This document shows positions 11,583-23,917 of a DNA stretch of 64,000 nt, piece by piece. Numbering within the stretch: position 1 is the first letter of the stretch; each line of letters opens with the position of its first letter. The stretch comes from Scilla litardierei (taxonomy: Eukaryota; Streptophyta; Magnoliopsida; Asparagales; Asparagaceae). The position numbers and the translations under genes are program-made. The stretch covers positions 1,317,878 through 1,381,877 of the forward strand of contig CM061139.1 of assembly GCA_030789695.1 (NCBI GenBank). The letters are read 5' to 3'. Below the pieces are notes generated by a model that saw nothing but the letters and a program-made list of their open reading frames with translations, did not search any database and was not told where the DNA came from.

Positions 11583-11611
11583 CCCCCCCCCCCCCCGCCG
11601 GGGGGGGGGGG
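11583..11611. repeat. C14/G12 homopolymer inverted repeat
   Basis: A run of 14 C, then GCC, then 12 G. The two arms can pair as a hairpin or form quadruplex/i-motif structures. Such runs are prone to sequencing and assembly length errors. Confidence 0.85.
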
Positions 11612-12164
11612 TCGACAGGAATTTTGATATTAGATGCATACATCGCTTTCCAGGCAGAAGAAAAGTAGAAATCATGGATGCAGCGCATGAATGGGAGTGG
11701 GTTTTAATTTACAGTAGCAAAGCCACCATTTTAGCCTGCAGTGCTTTCCATTTAAGCATGGAGCAAGCTAGCATGTCCTTGCTTCTGCTAGAGAGTTCGC
11801 TTTCAGACAATTTTGTTGTTGGCCATCATTTATTATTATTATTATTATTTGTTGTAATTTTGATGTTGTACAAGAGTATAGCAGATTTAAACAAGCCCAA
11901 AAATCGGCTATGTAAAATCGTAGCTAAACAAAAAATTTGTTTGTAGCTATCTACGGTATCGATAGAAATTACCTCTAGATTAAAAATCTAGGGACGATCG
12001 TAAAAATTGAGATCCGTAGATAGTTCCGCTCCCGATATGCTCCAAAGAAAAATCCCCGCATAGCTTCGTCGCAACGGATTACCGCAACAATAGATTCCTT
12101 CGCACGTAAGGGTTTGATTTTGGTAGGAGACGGGATGAAAAAGCTCAAAAAAAATTAGAGCAAA

Positions 12165-12177
12165 CGAGCTGATAACG
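12165..12177 (-). promoter_or_regulatory. Primer-binding site of the 6015-12359 copia element
   Basis: The minus strand reads CGTTATCAGCTCG immediately inside the 5' LTR. The same core adjoins the LTR of the older copia element at 5434-5445. Confidence 0.65.
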
Positions 12178-12359
12178 TGTTAAGAGATAGTTGGAAGAAG
12201 AGCAAAATAAACTAAAATTAGGAGTAGCCATGGCACAAGCCATGGCTCTCAATATATTCAATTAGAAAATATGAGTCAAAGGGACTCCCCACTAACTTAG
12301 TGGGGAGTAATGGTGAGATGTTGAGGGGGGAGGCCAAAGGCCTCCCTCAACTCACAACA
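12178..12359 (-). repeat. 5' LTR of the 6015-12359 copia element
   Basis: 182 bp, nearly identical to 6015-6196, followed by the target duplication TATCG at 12360-12364. Confidence 0.93.
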
Positions 12360-12364
12360 TATCG

Positions 12365-13060
12365 CATTATATTATCTATTTATAAAACACCCGCCCCTTT
12401 GTCTCTCCTTTAACACATCACCCTCCCTTTTAGCCAACCTATTATCAAGCTCCTCTGCCTACACATCCCTGCGGCCAACCAACGCCCGCTCCCTTTGGGC
12501 TCTGCCTCACCCCGACGACAACCCCCTCTGTCAGCCACCGACCGCGCCACTCCTCCTCCATGCTCCGAAAAATACCCCAGAACCCCCACCTCCCAACCAC
12601 CTCCTCCGTGCACTCCCCACGGAGCAGCACATCCGCCCCGGTGATCTCTCATCGCTCGTCTGACGTCGGGGCAGCCCCCATCGCTTCCCGCTGAACTCAG
12701 CCCGCTGCCACCAAGCCCCTACGCCATTACAGCCCGCAGCTCCACCCCTGTCATCTGGCGCTCTGCATTTGTCGACGACGATACCCCGTGCCCATGTGCC
12801 CCCACTCTCCCTTGTCCCAACCACCGTCGAAGAAGTCGAACGTTGCGACAGCTCCGATGCCCAATCTGCCAAACGAAGCGAAGCAGAGTGTCCCCTCCGT
12901 CGGTGTTCTCCGCCCACTGCTACGTCGCAGTCGCCTTCACACCGCCGACTCACTGACGCTGGCCCCCAGCTCCTCTGACCCACCGAGCGCCGAAGCCCAC
13001 AACCCCCTAAGATGTCGAGCGAGAAAGACGGACGGAAAGAGAAGAGAGAGGGTATATGTT
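12365..13060 (+). promoter_or_regulatory. TATA-like site and CT-rich leader-like block, origin unclear
   Basis: A TATA-like TATTTATAAAA (about 12378-12388) is followed by about 600 bp of C/T-rich sequence resembling a plant promoter and 5' UTR. Similar TATA plus CT-rich blocks occur inside the long LTRs of E (37650-37920), F and G. The likelier reading is therefore an LTR fragment of a related gypsy family rather than a host gene. The overlapping short frames on both strands show no domain and no consistent coding bias. A host gene promoter cannot be excluded. Confidence 0.4.

Positions 13061-13062
<2 letters not shown>

Positions 13063-13118
<56 letters not shown>
13063..13118 (+). repeat. 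(GT)28 microsatellite
   Basis: Uninterrupted GT dinucleotides directly left of the hairpin MITE. Confidence 0.97.
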
Positions 13119-13119
<1 letters not shown>

Positions 13120-13120
13120 G

Positions 13121-13626
<506 letters not shown>

Positions 13627-13720
13627 TAGGAGAAAAATTAGAAAAAAATGAAAACAAAATGGGTATATAGTTATATATATTAAAATAGGAGAAAAATTAG
13701 AAAAAATGGAAACTGAAAAT

Positions 13721-14956
13721 CTAAGACCTATAAATAAAATCTAAAATACCAAAAGATTCTACGTGTTGCCACGAACGCGTAGGCACCAAAATCGTTCCAA
13801 TCAAATGATTATTTTTCAAGTTATGAATTTTTAAAGTTTACGACGTTTAATTCATATTTGCTAAAAATATGTATATTTTTCATATCACACGTAAACCCAA
13901 ACATATAAAAAATACCTTAGTATTCTACTAATCGAGAGTAAAATTTTGACATACTATATGAAAATTTCTGACGTATACATTTTTCTAAACAAATCGTCGA
14001 CCGTTTATGATAGCTAAGTTTTTATTTTAAAAATTAATTTTTAATTATTTTAAATATAGAAAAATGATTTTAATTGTTTAAAAATAATTTAAAAATACAT
14101 ATGAGTTTTAGAAAATTATTTTCTACCTAAATAAAATTATATTCTTCAATTCTAGCATGTTTTAAATTTATTAGTACACGTTTTGACCCATTTCAGGTCA
14201 TAATAAACATAAAAACGTTAATAGTAAATAAATAGAAAATAGTATAACCTTTAACCGATTATTTCTTATGTTTGTAGGTACCGTTTCTCATGCTCAAACC
14301 CATTTGATAGCCCTAGCTACAACCTTGTCTTCCTACGACGATCTCGAAACCCGTAAATCACTTTAATTCTAGATTTAGAAGTCTAAACAAGTGTACTAGT
14401 ATGAACGTAATGGATAGAGTAATACATTAACAAATTAATATCGACTTGGACATACGCCTTGCCATCATTGAGACCTAATTAAATAGGAAACTACTAAATT
14501 GCATCTTAATTATGTTTGCGCCTATCATAATTACGAAAGTTACCATACATGTAACACATAACTATATCGATGAAGCAAAAGTTGAAAATCGGCGTTCTTA
14601 GAGTATCCTCGAGCCGGTGTTTATGATCGTTTTGTGTCTAAGGCTGGATCACCTTAGTAGGGATCGCCCTAGCTAGGGATAGTGTCCTACCTGGCCAAAC
14701 CTGACTGGCCGTGCTCGCTTGGATTAAACTAGAATTCCAATTATCATCAAATGCAAACATTGATCATATATACCTTGAATTAAACTATGCATGAAGTTTT
14801 GATACACTTGTTGCACGATTGCTCACGTTTAAATAGTCACATCACCTGATGCACGTCATCTATTACTCAATGCATGCTATTGAAATATTATGCAGTGTTA
14901 CCATGTGAAAGATTGAACGGAATAACATATTGGAACATCGTGATTGAATGGCTTAC
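13721..14956. other. AT-rich unassigned sequence
   Basis: No gene, RNA or element boundary recognised. Phrases such as the one near 13850 about a TTTAATTCATATTT run recall 3' parts of long gypsy LTRs, so this may be old LTR sequence. That is a weak inference. Confidence 0.4.
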
Positions 14957-15047
14957 CATGTTTGAATCGCATGCTAAAATTTCATGTTGGAATCTCATGT
15001 GGGAATATCATGTCAGAATCTCATGTCCAGATCTCATGTTGGAACAT
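14957..15047 (+). repeat. Seven tandem 13-bp units
   Basis: Seven adjacent units of the form CATGTTGGAATCT, each beginning CATG. The period is not a multiple of three, so it is not an in-frame coding repeat, although a short open frame (14874-15113) runs through it. Confidence 0.85.
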
Positions 15048-15143
15048 CCTGTTAAAAAATGTATAAGTAGAACACTTGACACTTCACTGGGTTTTGGGGT
15101 AACTCACAGTTGAGAGAGTGTGAAAGTGACTGTAGTTCAACTT

Positions 15144-15226
15144 CCTGTCCAGCTGCCTAAGTTTCGGCATCCCGTCCCACTGCCTGTGTTTCGGCATACA
15201 TGTCTAACTGCTTGTGTTTCAGCATC
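15144..15226 (+). repeat. Three tandem units of about 28 bp
   Basis: Units share CTGCCTGTGTTTCGGCAT with small changes. Long LTRs in this window (for example E at 38544) contain comparable short duplications. Confidence 0.75.
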
Positions 15227-15428
15227 GTCTGGGTAAGCACGCCCATGCAAAAGATGAACTCAATGGTTGCTTACTATACTCTCCTACTTGAGTCATGCAG
15301 TTTCTAGTCTAGCTACTACTTGCACGACTTTAATACTGCTTGTCATTGCTTACACATCGTTTGTTGTTATTGCACTTGACTGCATGTCTTACTATTGTTG
15401 TCTTTGTGTGCTGGTTCAATGTTAATAC

Positions 15429-16461
15429 TGAAGGAATTTGGCGGACCCTTAGGGCACAAAAACTCTATTCCCGTCCTAAGCCGGACGGAACATAGACATA
15501 AAACGCACAGCGGAAGAATAAACAAGTTAATCTAATTAACGTGCAGTTAAACATTTTAACTTAGCCCTAAGGTACAAGACCCTTAGCCAAGATCTATGCC
15601 AACTCAGGATGGATCTGATCATCCCAAGAAGGATCTAACCTACTGTGATTAAATTAAACTAATGCCAATAAAACACATACCCGAAATCTCAACACTGGGG
15701 CGGGCAAGATATACCGCACCGTCTTCCGAGCCGCTCCCCGTCCCACGCCGAGCCGCTCCTTGAACCGCTCCTCGAACCGTTCCGCATCCCGAGGCGATCA
15801 ATCCTCGTATCGCCGAGCCAACCACGCGGCGAAGAAAGTTTCACCTGAGTGAAAACCTTCGCCAAGATTTCGGATCCGAATCCGAACTCCTTCGTGGCTT
15901 TGCTAGAGCCCTTCAGGAGTAAGGCAGAAATTATAGGGAGATAGAGAATATTAATTTAAGCCTAGATCCGAGCGTGCTCCAACATTTACAGGGGCCGCTC
16001 ATATCTGGAGCTTTGGACGAGTTTTGAGGAGGGTAGCAGACCCCTATTTATATAGGCGGCTGACTGCTCCCCTTTACTCAAAATCTGATGTGGGACTAAA
16101 TTTGGAGTTAATCAATTCAATTTAGTTTGCCTTTAAAAAGGCTAAACTTTCGTGAATTTTAACTCCCTCGCCGTTGAGCTTCATGATTGATACAACCTAT
16201 CAATACAAATTGTGTTCAACCGTGCACGCATAGGAAAAAACGGCGAGTCAATCGGAGTCCGTTTGACACTCCAATTGATCGTCCAAAGTTCAGCCCAAAC
16301 ATGATTTTCGCTTACAAGTCCAGCCGTCAAAATCCATGCTCTTTTGGGTTCAAAACCCTAGCTGTGGGGCCCACAAAGTGGGCCCCACGTGCGTACGCAC
16401 TGTATCCGTGCTGGCGCCCCGCTTCTCTCATAAGCAGCCACATGGCACGCTTGATGCGTGC
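15429..16461 (-). repeat. B left LTR, first piece (to element C)
   Basis: Matches 56087-57110 almost throughout. Element C is inserted at its end, with CGTGC duplicated (16457-16461 and 22250-22254). Short open frames here (for example 16187-16528) have no domain. Confidence 0.88.
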
Positions 16462-17849
16462 TGATTTGGGGTATAAATTGCATATTTCCCCCCTATTTCT
16501 GGGCATTTTATGTGTATATCATGTTTAATTTGGCGTTGATACGCGTGTTTTCGTGATATCTTGGATTATTAACGCCTAATCTCTTTTTATACATAAAATG
16601 TGGTTTTTGTGAACTAATTTTTGCTTCTCGTATTTTTTCAGGTACTCCTGATATTTTCTGGATTTTCTGGAATTTTTCCAGAATTTTTGGGAATTTCTAG
16701 CTATTTTCGGGATTTATTTGGAGATAGGAAGCATTTTTGAGGCATTTCTGGAAATTTTAAAACAAAAAAATATAAAAAATAAAAAACTCTAGGCCCGCAG
16801 GCCCAGCGGCCCGCTTAGATGCGGGCCGCTGCGAAAAATTAAAAAAAAAGTTAAACAAAAAAAACAGGGCCCAAGGCCTGCTTGCCCGTTTGGGCGCAGC
16901 ACGCGCTGTGCGCGTGCCGCGCCCAAATGCGGGCGCTGGATGCGCCCGCGGGTTGGGCGCGATTTGCGCCCAACCCGCAATGCCTTAATAGGCCTGCTGT
17001 GTGAAATTTTGAGGGGATTCTCGGACAGCTTCAGTTTTCTTGCGTTTTTTGTGTTTTTTAAGGGTTTGGGAGCTCTTAGAAGGGGGAGGAGGTCATGGAA
17101 GCTTGAGGAAGCTTGGAGAAGGCAATTTGGAAGAGGCTAGGGCTCATTTGGGTGAAAGCTTGGGGGAAATTTTTCCTCTTTCTCTTTGTATTTTGACATG
17201 AACTTGGGTTAATTTTGAATGTAATTTTCCTATTGTTTGCTATGATTGTGTCGTGTTGATTTGGTGTGGATTGTGACTCATTGAGATCGGTAGTTAAACT
17301 TGCCCTAATTTCTCCTTGCTCATTTTATATGCTAATGTTGGATGTGTAATCAGGGCACAATTTTATTGGCTAAGACCCGAGAGGGCACAATTTGAGAAAA
17401 TACCATGCTCTTAATTTGATTGGTGCTTCGATGATACGTCCATCCCTATTGCAAATTTTCGTGTTCATGAAAGCTTAATTTTCCGATTGAGTGTCCTTAG
17501 CCGGATAATCAATTGAGTTATATGCGGGTAATTAGGACTTGATTAACACCAATTTTAATGAGCCCACAACCCGTGCTCTCCCTCCTAGCTATCCTAACTC
17601 CACATTTGGCCCTCTAACCCTACCAACTTAGGTTAGAATTTTAATTTTCACTACACTTTTTCCTACTCATCCACCGTTAGCGAGGTGGTTGTTTCACACT
17701 TTATTTTTCTTTATCAATCAATTTTGTGAATATATAAAGACTTGTCCCTGTGATCCGATCCGGTACTCACCGGTTATTTTTATTGCATTGACACTCCTAC
17801 GCTTGGGAGCGGAGGGCGTGCACCCGTGTGCGTCCCTCCGAGTCAACTA
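16462..17849 (+). repeat. 5' LTR of element C
   Basis: 1388 bp. A TATA-like GGTATAAATT lies ten bases from the LTR edge. A duplicated GGCCCGCAGGCCC region and poly-A runs (16745-16980) produce spurious frames. Confidence 0.92.
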
Positions 17850-17852
17850 AAT

Positions 17853-17870
17853 TGGCGCTGTTGCCGAGGA
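17853..17870 (+). promoter_or_regulatory. tRNA-Asp primer-binding site of C
   Basis: TGGCGCTGTTGCCGAGGA, two changes from the plant tRNA-Asp complement TGGCGCCGTTGCCGGGGA, starting three bases inside the LTR. Confidence 0.88.
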
Positions 17871-18021
17871 CAACGGTTTCTGTTATTAGCATTTTTTGAT
17901 TGATTTCGAAAGCTTTAGTGTGACACTTCTATCTCTTAGTGTGTGTCTTTCCTTTTATTTATTTTTCTCTTATTGAGTCTTTTGGTTGTTTATTTTCATT
18001 TTCTTCGAATTTTTTTTAAAC

Positions 18022-19580
18022 ATGGCATCATCTTCAGATTTTTCGGACGTTGATTTGGAGGATATCCCACTCCCGCCATACTTTCATGGTTCAGAGTGGG
18101 AGAACCCTCATTTACATATTAAATTTTTTGAAGAATGGATGCATTCATGTCTTGGTGGGAATATCGGTGATGATTGCATATATTTTAGATTCTTTCCCTC
18201 TTCTTTACAAGATGATGCTAAATTGTGGTTTGATTCATTATCTCTTGACTCACATTTTACTTGGTTGTCATTTCAGGCTGAATTTCTCCGAGTGTTTTTG
18301 CCTATCTTTTTGGAGCATGTACAGGGGCGGCAGGCCATGGAGCATATAGCGAGCTTTATCCAGGCTGAGTGGGAGGCCTACCATCAAGCTTGGCAGAGGT
18401 TCACTGAGTTGGTGCTTGTGTGCCCACACCAGAGCTTTCACGAGGATCATCTTCTGTAGATCTTCTACACAGGATTATCGCCATCTGGGCGTGATTTTGT
18501 GCAGATGAGTTGCGGTGGGGAGTTCTTTGATTATTCGACCGAGGATTCATGGTTGTACCTGAGGGACCTTGCAGAGTGGGAGCGGACTGCGCCATCTGGA
18601 GAGCCGTCACTTGGATATGATGATGATGGCCAGTCCTTGGTTCCATTTCAGGATGCAGAGCAGCTGGTCCAGTGTCAGTTTGAGGAGCCACCTTTGGGCT
18701 CTTTTTCTTGCAACCCCATGGGATACAGACAGAGCAGGAGGATGGGTTGCATGAGAGCCAGGTATAGGATATTGACAGATTATATTTTGAGTCGGAGGAG
18801 ACGGATGATGGAGTGCGTGTCGACCACAACGGTGACACGATGCATTTTCACTTTGAGGTTGAGGATGAAGCGGATGTGCATGATGGCCGAGAACAGATTG
18901 AGGACACCATGGAGCCTGAGCCACGATCCACTTCAGAGTTAGCTTCACAGGTCGAGGCAGTTGAGTACTTAGGGAGGACGACTGAGATGAACTATTTCTG
19001 GGATGACGAGGGTGATGCGTGCTTGGATTTGCCCAAGACGAGTCTACCTCCAGTCATGTCACATATGTCACTTCACTCGCCTCAGGATGCACACTTGCCA
19101 GTCATCGAGGAGGTTTGTCAGGAGCAGTTACCCATTGTGGGGAGTGCCGCAGAGATCGTTGATGTTGATATTGATGTCGAGGAAGAGGATAGCGACGGGG
19201 ATTGCGATATGGTATATATTGAGCCCGAGCTCCCTCTTACTCCAGATTTCTCTTTGCAACCACTTCCACCTCCTCCTGAGGCAGCGTATCATGCCACACC
19301 TAGCGACATTTTTCAGGGAAGTTCCCACCATCTCATGCCTTGCATTTCTGAAACCAAATTTTCACTTCCATATACATTTGGTTCAGATTGTCGTCCATTG
19401 CATTTAAATTCTTTTATTTGTTTTGACGACCCGTTTTGGAATGCTTTTGCAGGACATGAGGACATGGCTTGGAGTGATGCAGCTCGTCTCCCAAATTATC
19501 CATATTATCCAAAGGGGACGCTGGGAGTTGCATTGCTGGAATCCAAGGAGGCCGGTGGCGGCCTGCTCCAAAGCAGCTAG
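18022..19580 (+). pseudogene. gag: Gag-like gene of C with stop codons and a frameshift
   Basis: Starts at the ATG at 18022. The first 145 residues carry a gypsy-type gag domain: PYFHGSEWENPHLHIKFFEE, FFPSSLQDDAKLWFDSL and EAYHQAWQRFTELVLVCPHQ. TAG at 18457-18459 interrupts the frame, and the next in-frame words (IFYTGLSPSGRDFV) continue the family pattern. A shift to another frame around 18720 and a second TAG at about 18765 precede an open stretch to 19580. That stretch is strongly acidic (for example DVDIDVEEEDSDGDCD) and has no domain I know. No CCHC knuckle or pol is present. Originally this was probably one long gag-derived protein. This copy is inactive. Confidence 0.8.
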
Positions 19581-20842
19581 CGAAGGAGCAAAAGGATATG
19601 ATCGAGCAGTTGCCACCACGTTACATATTTTGGATCCACCATTTGCCACGGTGTGTTCTTTCCAATAGTGTAAATAAATAAATATTTTATTTTAGTGTTT
19701 TCGTATGCTTTTCTTTTCTTTTCTAGGATCTTTTACCGAGATCTAGTACTCTCCCAACATTGAGGACAATGCTTATTTTAAGTTGGAGGAGAGTGTTAGA
19801 ATCTTTAGAATTGTTAGGATTTTGGTGTTAATTTTTTTGTTTTTTGAGATCCCTCCATGTTTCCATCATTCCATGAATTTCATTCTGTATCATATTTTGG
19901 CCTCCTTGTCCATACGCCATTAGCTTTGTGTTGTCCATAATTGCTTTCGTGTCATGCTATTTTCGGATTATTATTTTGGTATCGATTTCTCGATGTTTGA
20001 TTGGCACGTTTTCATTCCTTTTCCATTTTGGATTCATATGCGAATATGCCATGTATGAACTATTTTATACGTCGTGATTTCTCTTTGAAACAATTTGGGA
20101 ATAGTTTGGTGTAAGTAATTGCATGAATTGGGATGAATGGTGTAGTTTCTAATTGGATTGGATTTGGCCAATTGTGCATGCCTTGTTTTCTTCTTAGAAG
20201 TGGGTGGATGAGTTGATAATTCATGTTGGAGAATCAAAAAGAGAGTTAGTATAAGGGAATGTTTCTTTCTAATCAAATTGAGTAGCCGGTGCCCCACGAA
20301 ACATTGGGGAGGACGCCAAAGATGAGATTTGGGGGATCATTCCATCCCTTTGCCTATATAGTGTTATCGCGTGTATGCAAAGGATGTCGTGTTTGCATTT
20401 ATGGCGTTATCGCGTGAAAGCAAAACATAAACATCAAAAAGAAAAAAAATGAAAAAAATGAAAAAAAAAAATGAAAGTATGTATGAAAGAATAAGCAACA
20501 TGAGTGATGCAAAGCAACATGAGTGATGCAATCTCATCTCCCACCACTTAGATGAATTTCTTTTGTTTTGGCCACTTTCATAAAAATTGGAAATTTTGAC
20601 ATCGTGATATTTTCCCGATACGTGTGATACGGTGCTTATTTCCTTACTTTTTTTTGAATTGGATTGATGGGAGTTTCATTTGTTGTTACTTTCATACATT
20701 TGGTATATTGGCTTTGAAATCAATTGGAAATACCATTTTGGGTGTGCCATGAAGATATTTGAGTTTGGTGCATGTTTTTGTCAATTTAATCCGAATTTAT
20801 CGCGTATTTTGCTAGGGACTAGCAAAAAGCTAGTTGGGGGTG
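19581..20842 (+). other. Non-coding 3' interior of C with polypurine tract
   Basis: Contains ATTGAGGACAATG near 19760, a phrase also present in element D (minus strand near 63960), and A-rich runs at 20440-20475. The last bases AGTTGGGGGTG (20832-20842) are the polypurine tract next to the 3' LTR. No gene. Confidence 0.75.
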
Positions 20843-22249
20843 TGATTCGAGGTATAAATTGCATATTTTCCCCCCTATTTCTGGGCATTTTATGTGTATA
20901 TCATGTTTAATTTGGCGTTGATACGCGTGTTTTCGTGATATCTTGGATTATTAACGCCTAATCTCTTTTTATAAATAAAATGTGATTTTTGTGAACTAAT
21001 TTTTGCTTCTCGTATTTTTTCAGATACTCCTAAGATTTTTCTGGATTTTCTGGAATTTTTCCAGAATTTTTGAGAATTTCTAGATATTTTCCAGGATTTA
21101 TTTGGAGCTAGGAAGCATTTTTGAGGCATTTCTGGAAATTTTAAAACAAAAAAAATTAAAAAAAATTAAAAACACTCGGCCCGCAGGCCCAGCGGCCCGC
21201 TCAGATGCGGGCCGCTGCGAAAAATTAAAAAAAAAGTTAAACAAAAAAAACAGGGCCCAAGACCCGCTTGCCCGTTTGGGCGCGGCACGCGCTGTGCGGG
21301 CGCTGGATGCGCCCGCGGGTCGGGCGCGATTCGTGCCTGACCCGCAATGCCTTAATAGGCCTGCTGTGCGAAATTTTGAGGGGATTCTCGGCCAGCTTCA
21401 GTTTTCTTGCGTTTTTTGTGTTTTTTTAGGGTTTGGGAGCTCTTGGAAGGGGGAGGAGGCCATGGAAGCTTGAGGAAGCTTGGTGGAGCTTGGAGAAGCT
21501 TGGAGAAGGCAATTTGGAAGAGGCTAGGGCTCATTTAGGTGAAAGCTTGGGTGAAATTTTTCCTCTTTCTCTTTGTATTTTGACATCTCACTTTGTATTG
21601 AACTTGGGTTAATTTTGAATGTAATTTTCCTATTGTTTGCTATGATTGTGTAGTGTTGATTTGGTGTGGATTGTGACGCATTGAGATTGGTAGTTAATCT
21701 TGCCCTAATTTCTCCTTACTCATTTTATATGCTAATGTTGGATGTGTAATTAGGGCACAATTTTATTGGCTAAGACCCGAGAGGGCACAATTTGAGAAAA
21801 TACCATGCTCTTAATTTGATTGGTGCTTCGATGATACGTCCATCCCTATTGCAAATTTTTGTGTTCATGAAAGCTTAATTTTCCGATTGAGTGTCCTTAG
21901 CCGGATAATCAATTGAGTTATATGCGGGTAATTAGAACTTGATTAACATCAATTTTAATGAGCCCACAACCCGTGCTCTCCCTCCTAGCTATCCTAACTC
22001 CACAGTTGGCCCTCTAACCCTACCAACTTAGGTTAGAATTTTAATTTTCACCACACTTTTTCCTACTCATCCACCGTTAGCGAGGTGGTTGTTTCACGCT
22101 TTATTTTTCTTTATCAATCAATTTTGTGAATATAGAAAGACTTGTCCCTGTGATCCGACCCGGTACTCACCGGTTATTTTTATTGCATTGACACGTCTAC
22201 GCTTGGGAGCGGAGGGCGTGCACCCGTGTACGTCCCTCCGAGTCAACCA
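20843..22249 (+). repeat. 3' LTR of element C
   Basis: 1407 bp, closely similar to the 5' LTR with scattered substitutions and small indels, for example about 20 bp extra near 21580 and a short deletion near 21290. The insertion is therefore not very recent. Confidence 0.92.
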
Positions 22250-22254
22250 CGTGC

Positions 22255-22679
22255 CACGTCGCCCGCCGAAGCAGGCGGCTGCTTCTCAAGAGAAGCGGGC
22301 GGGCCCATTTAATGGGCCCGCTTTTCTGCCCATGCAGCCCACTAATGCGGGCGGCCTTTTGCGTTAACAGCGGGGCGGGCCCGCATTAAATGCGGGCCCG
22401 TTTGGAGGGCTTCACCTGCATCAGCGGGTGGGCCCGCTGACGCTGGCATCAGCCTACGTCAGCAGGCTGATGCACGCGTCAGCGGGCCCCCCTTAGGCTT
22501 GGGCTTATATTTGACAGCCCCCTCTAAATGGGGTTTATTTCTCTTTTGGACTTTCTATTTAAACGCCTTTAAATAGACTTATTGGACTCGTTTGAACTCC
22601 ATTTTGGACGCGGTTTGAACCTGCATTAAGAGCGGGATCAACCCGTTTTACCGGCGAACTTTTCCTTGCGTTTATTTTA
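22255..22679 (-). repeat. B left LTR, second piece, GC-rich palindromes
   Basis: Continues the LTR after C. It contains nested palindromes: GGGCCCATTTAATGGGCCC near 22300-22320, GCGGGCCCGCATTAAATGCG near 22375-22395, and CTGACG/CGTCAG words near 22430-22490. The right LTR has counterparts at 57150-57290. The related A LTR lacks this GC-rich module. Element H follows after the duplicated TTTATTTTA (22671-22679). Confidence 0.85.
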
Positions 22680-22696
22680 ATGCCCTACGTAGCTAC

Positions 22697-23917
22697 TGAA
22701 GGGTTTTCTGGGACCCTTAGGGCACAAAAACTCTATGCATGTCCTAAGTCGGACGGAACATAGACAGAAAAGCAGCGGAAAAATAAACATGTTAATCTAA
22801 TTAACATTTAACCCTAAGGTCCAAGACCCTAATCCAAGATCTATGTCGACTTGGGATGGGTCTGACCATCCCAAGAAGGATCTAGCCTACTACGATTAAA
22901 TTAAACTAATGCTAATAAACACATACCCGGAATCTCAACCCTGGGGCAGGCGAGATGTTCCGCACTGTCTTCCGAGCCGCTCCCGTCCCACGCCGAGCCG
23001 CTCCTCGAACCGCTCCCCGAACCGCTCCTCGAACCGCTCCGCATCCTGAGGCGATCAATCCCATGTCGCCGAGCCAACCACGCGCTGAAGAAATTTTCAC
23101 GCGAGTGAAACCTCCGCCTAGATTTCGGATCTGAATCCCAACTCCTTTGCGGCTTTGCTAGAGCCCTCAGGAGCAAGGCAGAAATTTATAGGGAGAGGAG
23201 AAATATTAATTTAGCTTAGATCCGAGCGTGCTCCAACATTTACGAGAGCCGCTCAGATCTAGAGCTTGGGACGAGTTATGAGGAAGGGGGAGGGCCTCTA
23301 TTTATAGAGGCGGCTGACTCTCCCCTTTTCTCCACAACCGAGGTGGGACTATTAATTTGGGATTAATTAAATCAAGTTAGTTTGCCTTTCACAAAGGGCA
23401 AACTTACTCAAATTTTAACTTCCTCACCGTTGAGCTTCAATGTTGGTGCAACCTACCAAATCAAAGAGGGTTCAATGGTGAACGCGTAGGAAAAAACGGC
23501 TCGTCAATCTGAGTCCGTTTGACCCTTCAAACAATTGTCCAAAGTTAGCCAAAAGTCATGCTTCTCTTAGAAACGTAGCCGTCAAGAAAATCCCAGGTTT
23601 CAAAAAACCCTAACCAGAAAATTCGGGCTTAGTGGGCCTCCATTTTCGCTGGTTTCAGCCCAACAGTTTGGGCTGACTTGTTTTGGCTAAAACTTGTGCA
23701 TTTGGACTCCGTTTTTGACGCGGTTTGAACATGCGTTTAAAGCGGGACGATTCCGTCATCTAGGTAACCTTTTCAACGCGTTTATTTAATTAAATATAGT
23801 CTTAAACAATTTAAGACACATTTAATCTCTTTTGCATCGTATGCAAATTAGTCCCTATCTAGGCTTAAATTTTCATTTGCATCAAATGCAAATGATCCGA
23901 TGGCATATTCCTCTTCA
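22697..23917 (-). repeat. 3' LTR of element A
   Basis: 1221 bp with TGAAG/CTTCA terminal inverted repeats. On the minus strand the polypurine stretch AAGTGGGAGA (23918-23927) precedes it. Confidence 0.93.

Larger units (their letters stand above)
6015..12359 (-). mobile_element. Complete Ty1/copia element with 182-bp LTRs, gag-only
   Basis: Both LTRs start TGTTAAGAG and end CTCACAACA. The 5-bp target duplication TATCG is at 6010-6014 and 12360-12364. The primer-binding site is beside the right LTR and the polypurine tract beside the left one, so the element runs on the minus strand. It is 6345 bp long. I count only two differences between the LTRs, which implies a fairly recent insertion, yet pol has no open frame while gag is nearly intact. 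That combination suggests a non-autonomous gag-bearing lineage moved by a partner's pol. The roughly 1.9-kb leader between the primer-binding site and gag is unusually long. Confidence 0.92.
16462..22249 (+). mobile_element. Element C: non-autonomous gag-only gypsy-type LTR element
   Basis: LTRs of 1388 and 1407 bp (16462-17849, 20843-22249) share TGATTYGRGGTATAAATTGC at the start and GAGTCAACYA at the end. The target duplication is CGTGC. The primer-binding site for tRNA-Asp and a polypurine tract are in place, so the element runs on the plus strand. The 3-kb interior has only a gag-like frame, with no protease, polymerase or integrase. That matches the published class of terminal-repeat elements that keep only gag. 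It inserted into the left LTR of B. Confidence 0.92.

Noticed and set aside
12410..12983. Possible host gene in the frames on both strands
   Set aside because: Short, overlapping, Gly/Arg- or Pro/Ser-rich frames in CT-rich DNA without domain; better explained as leader-like sequence.
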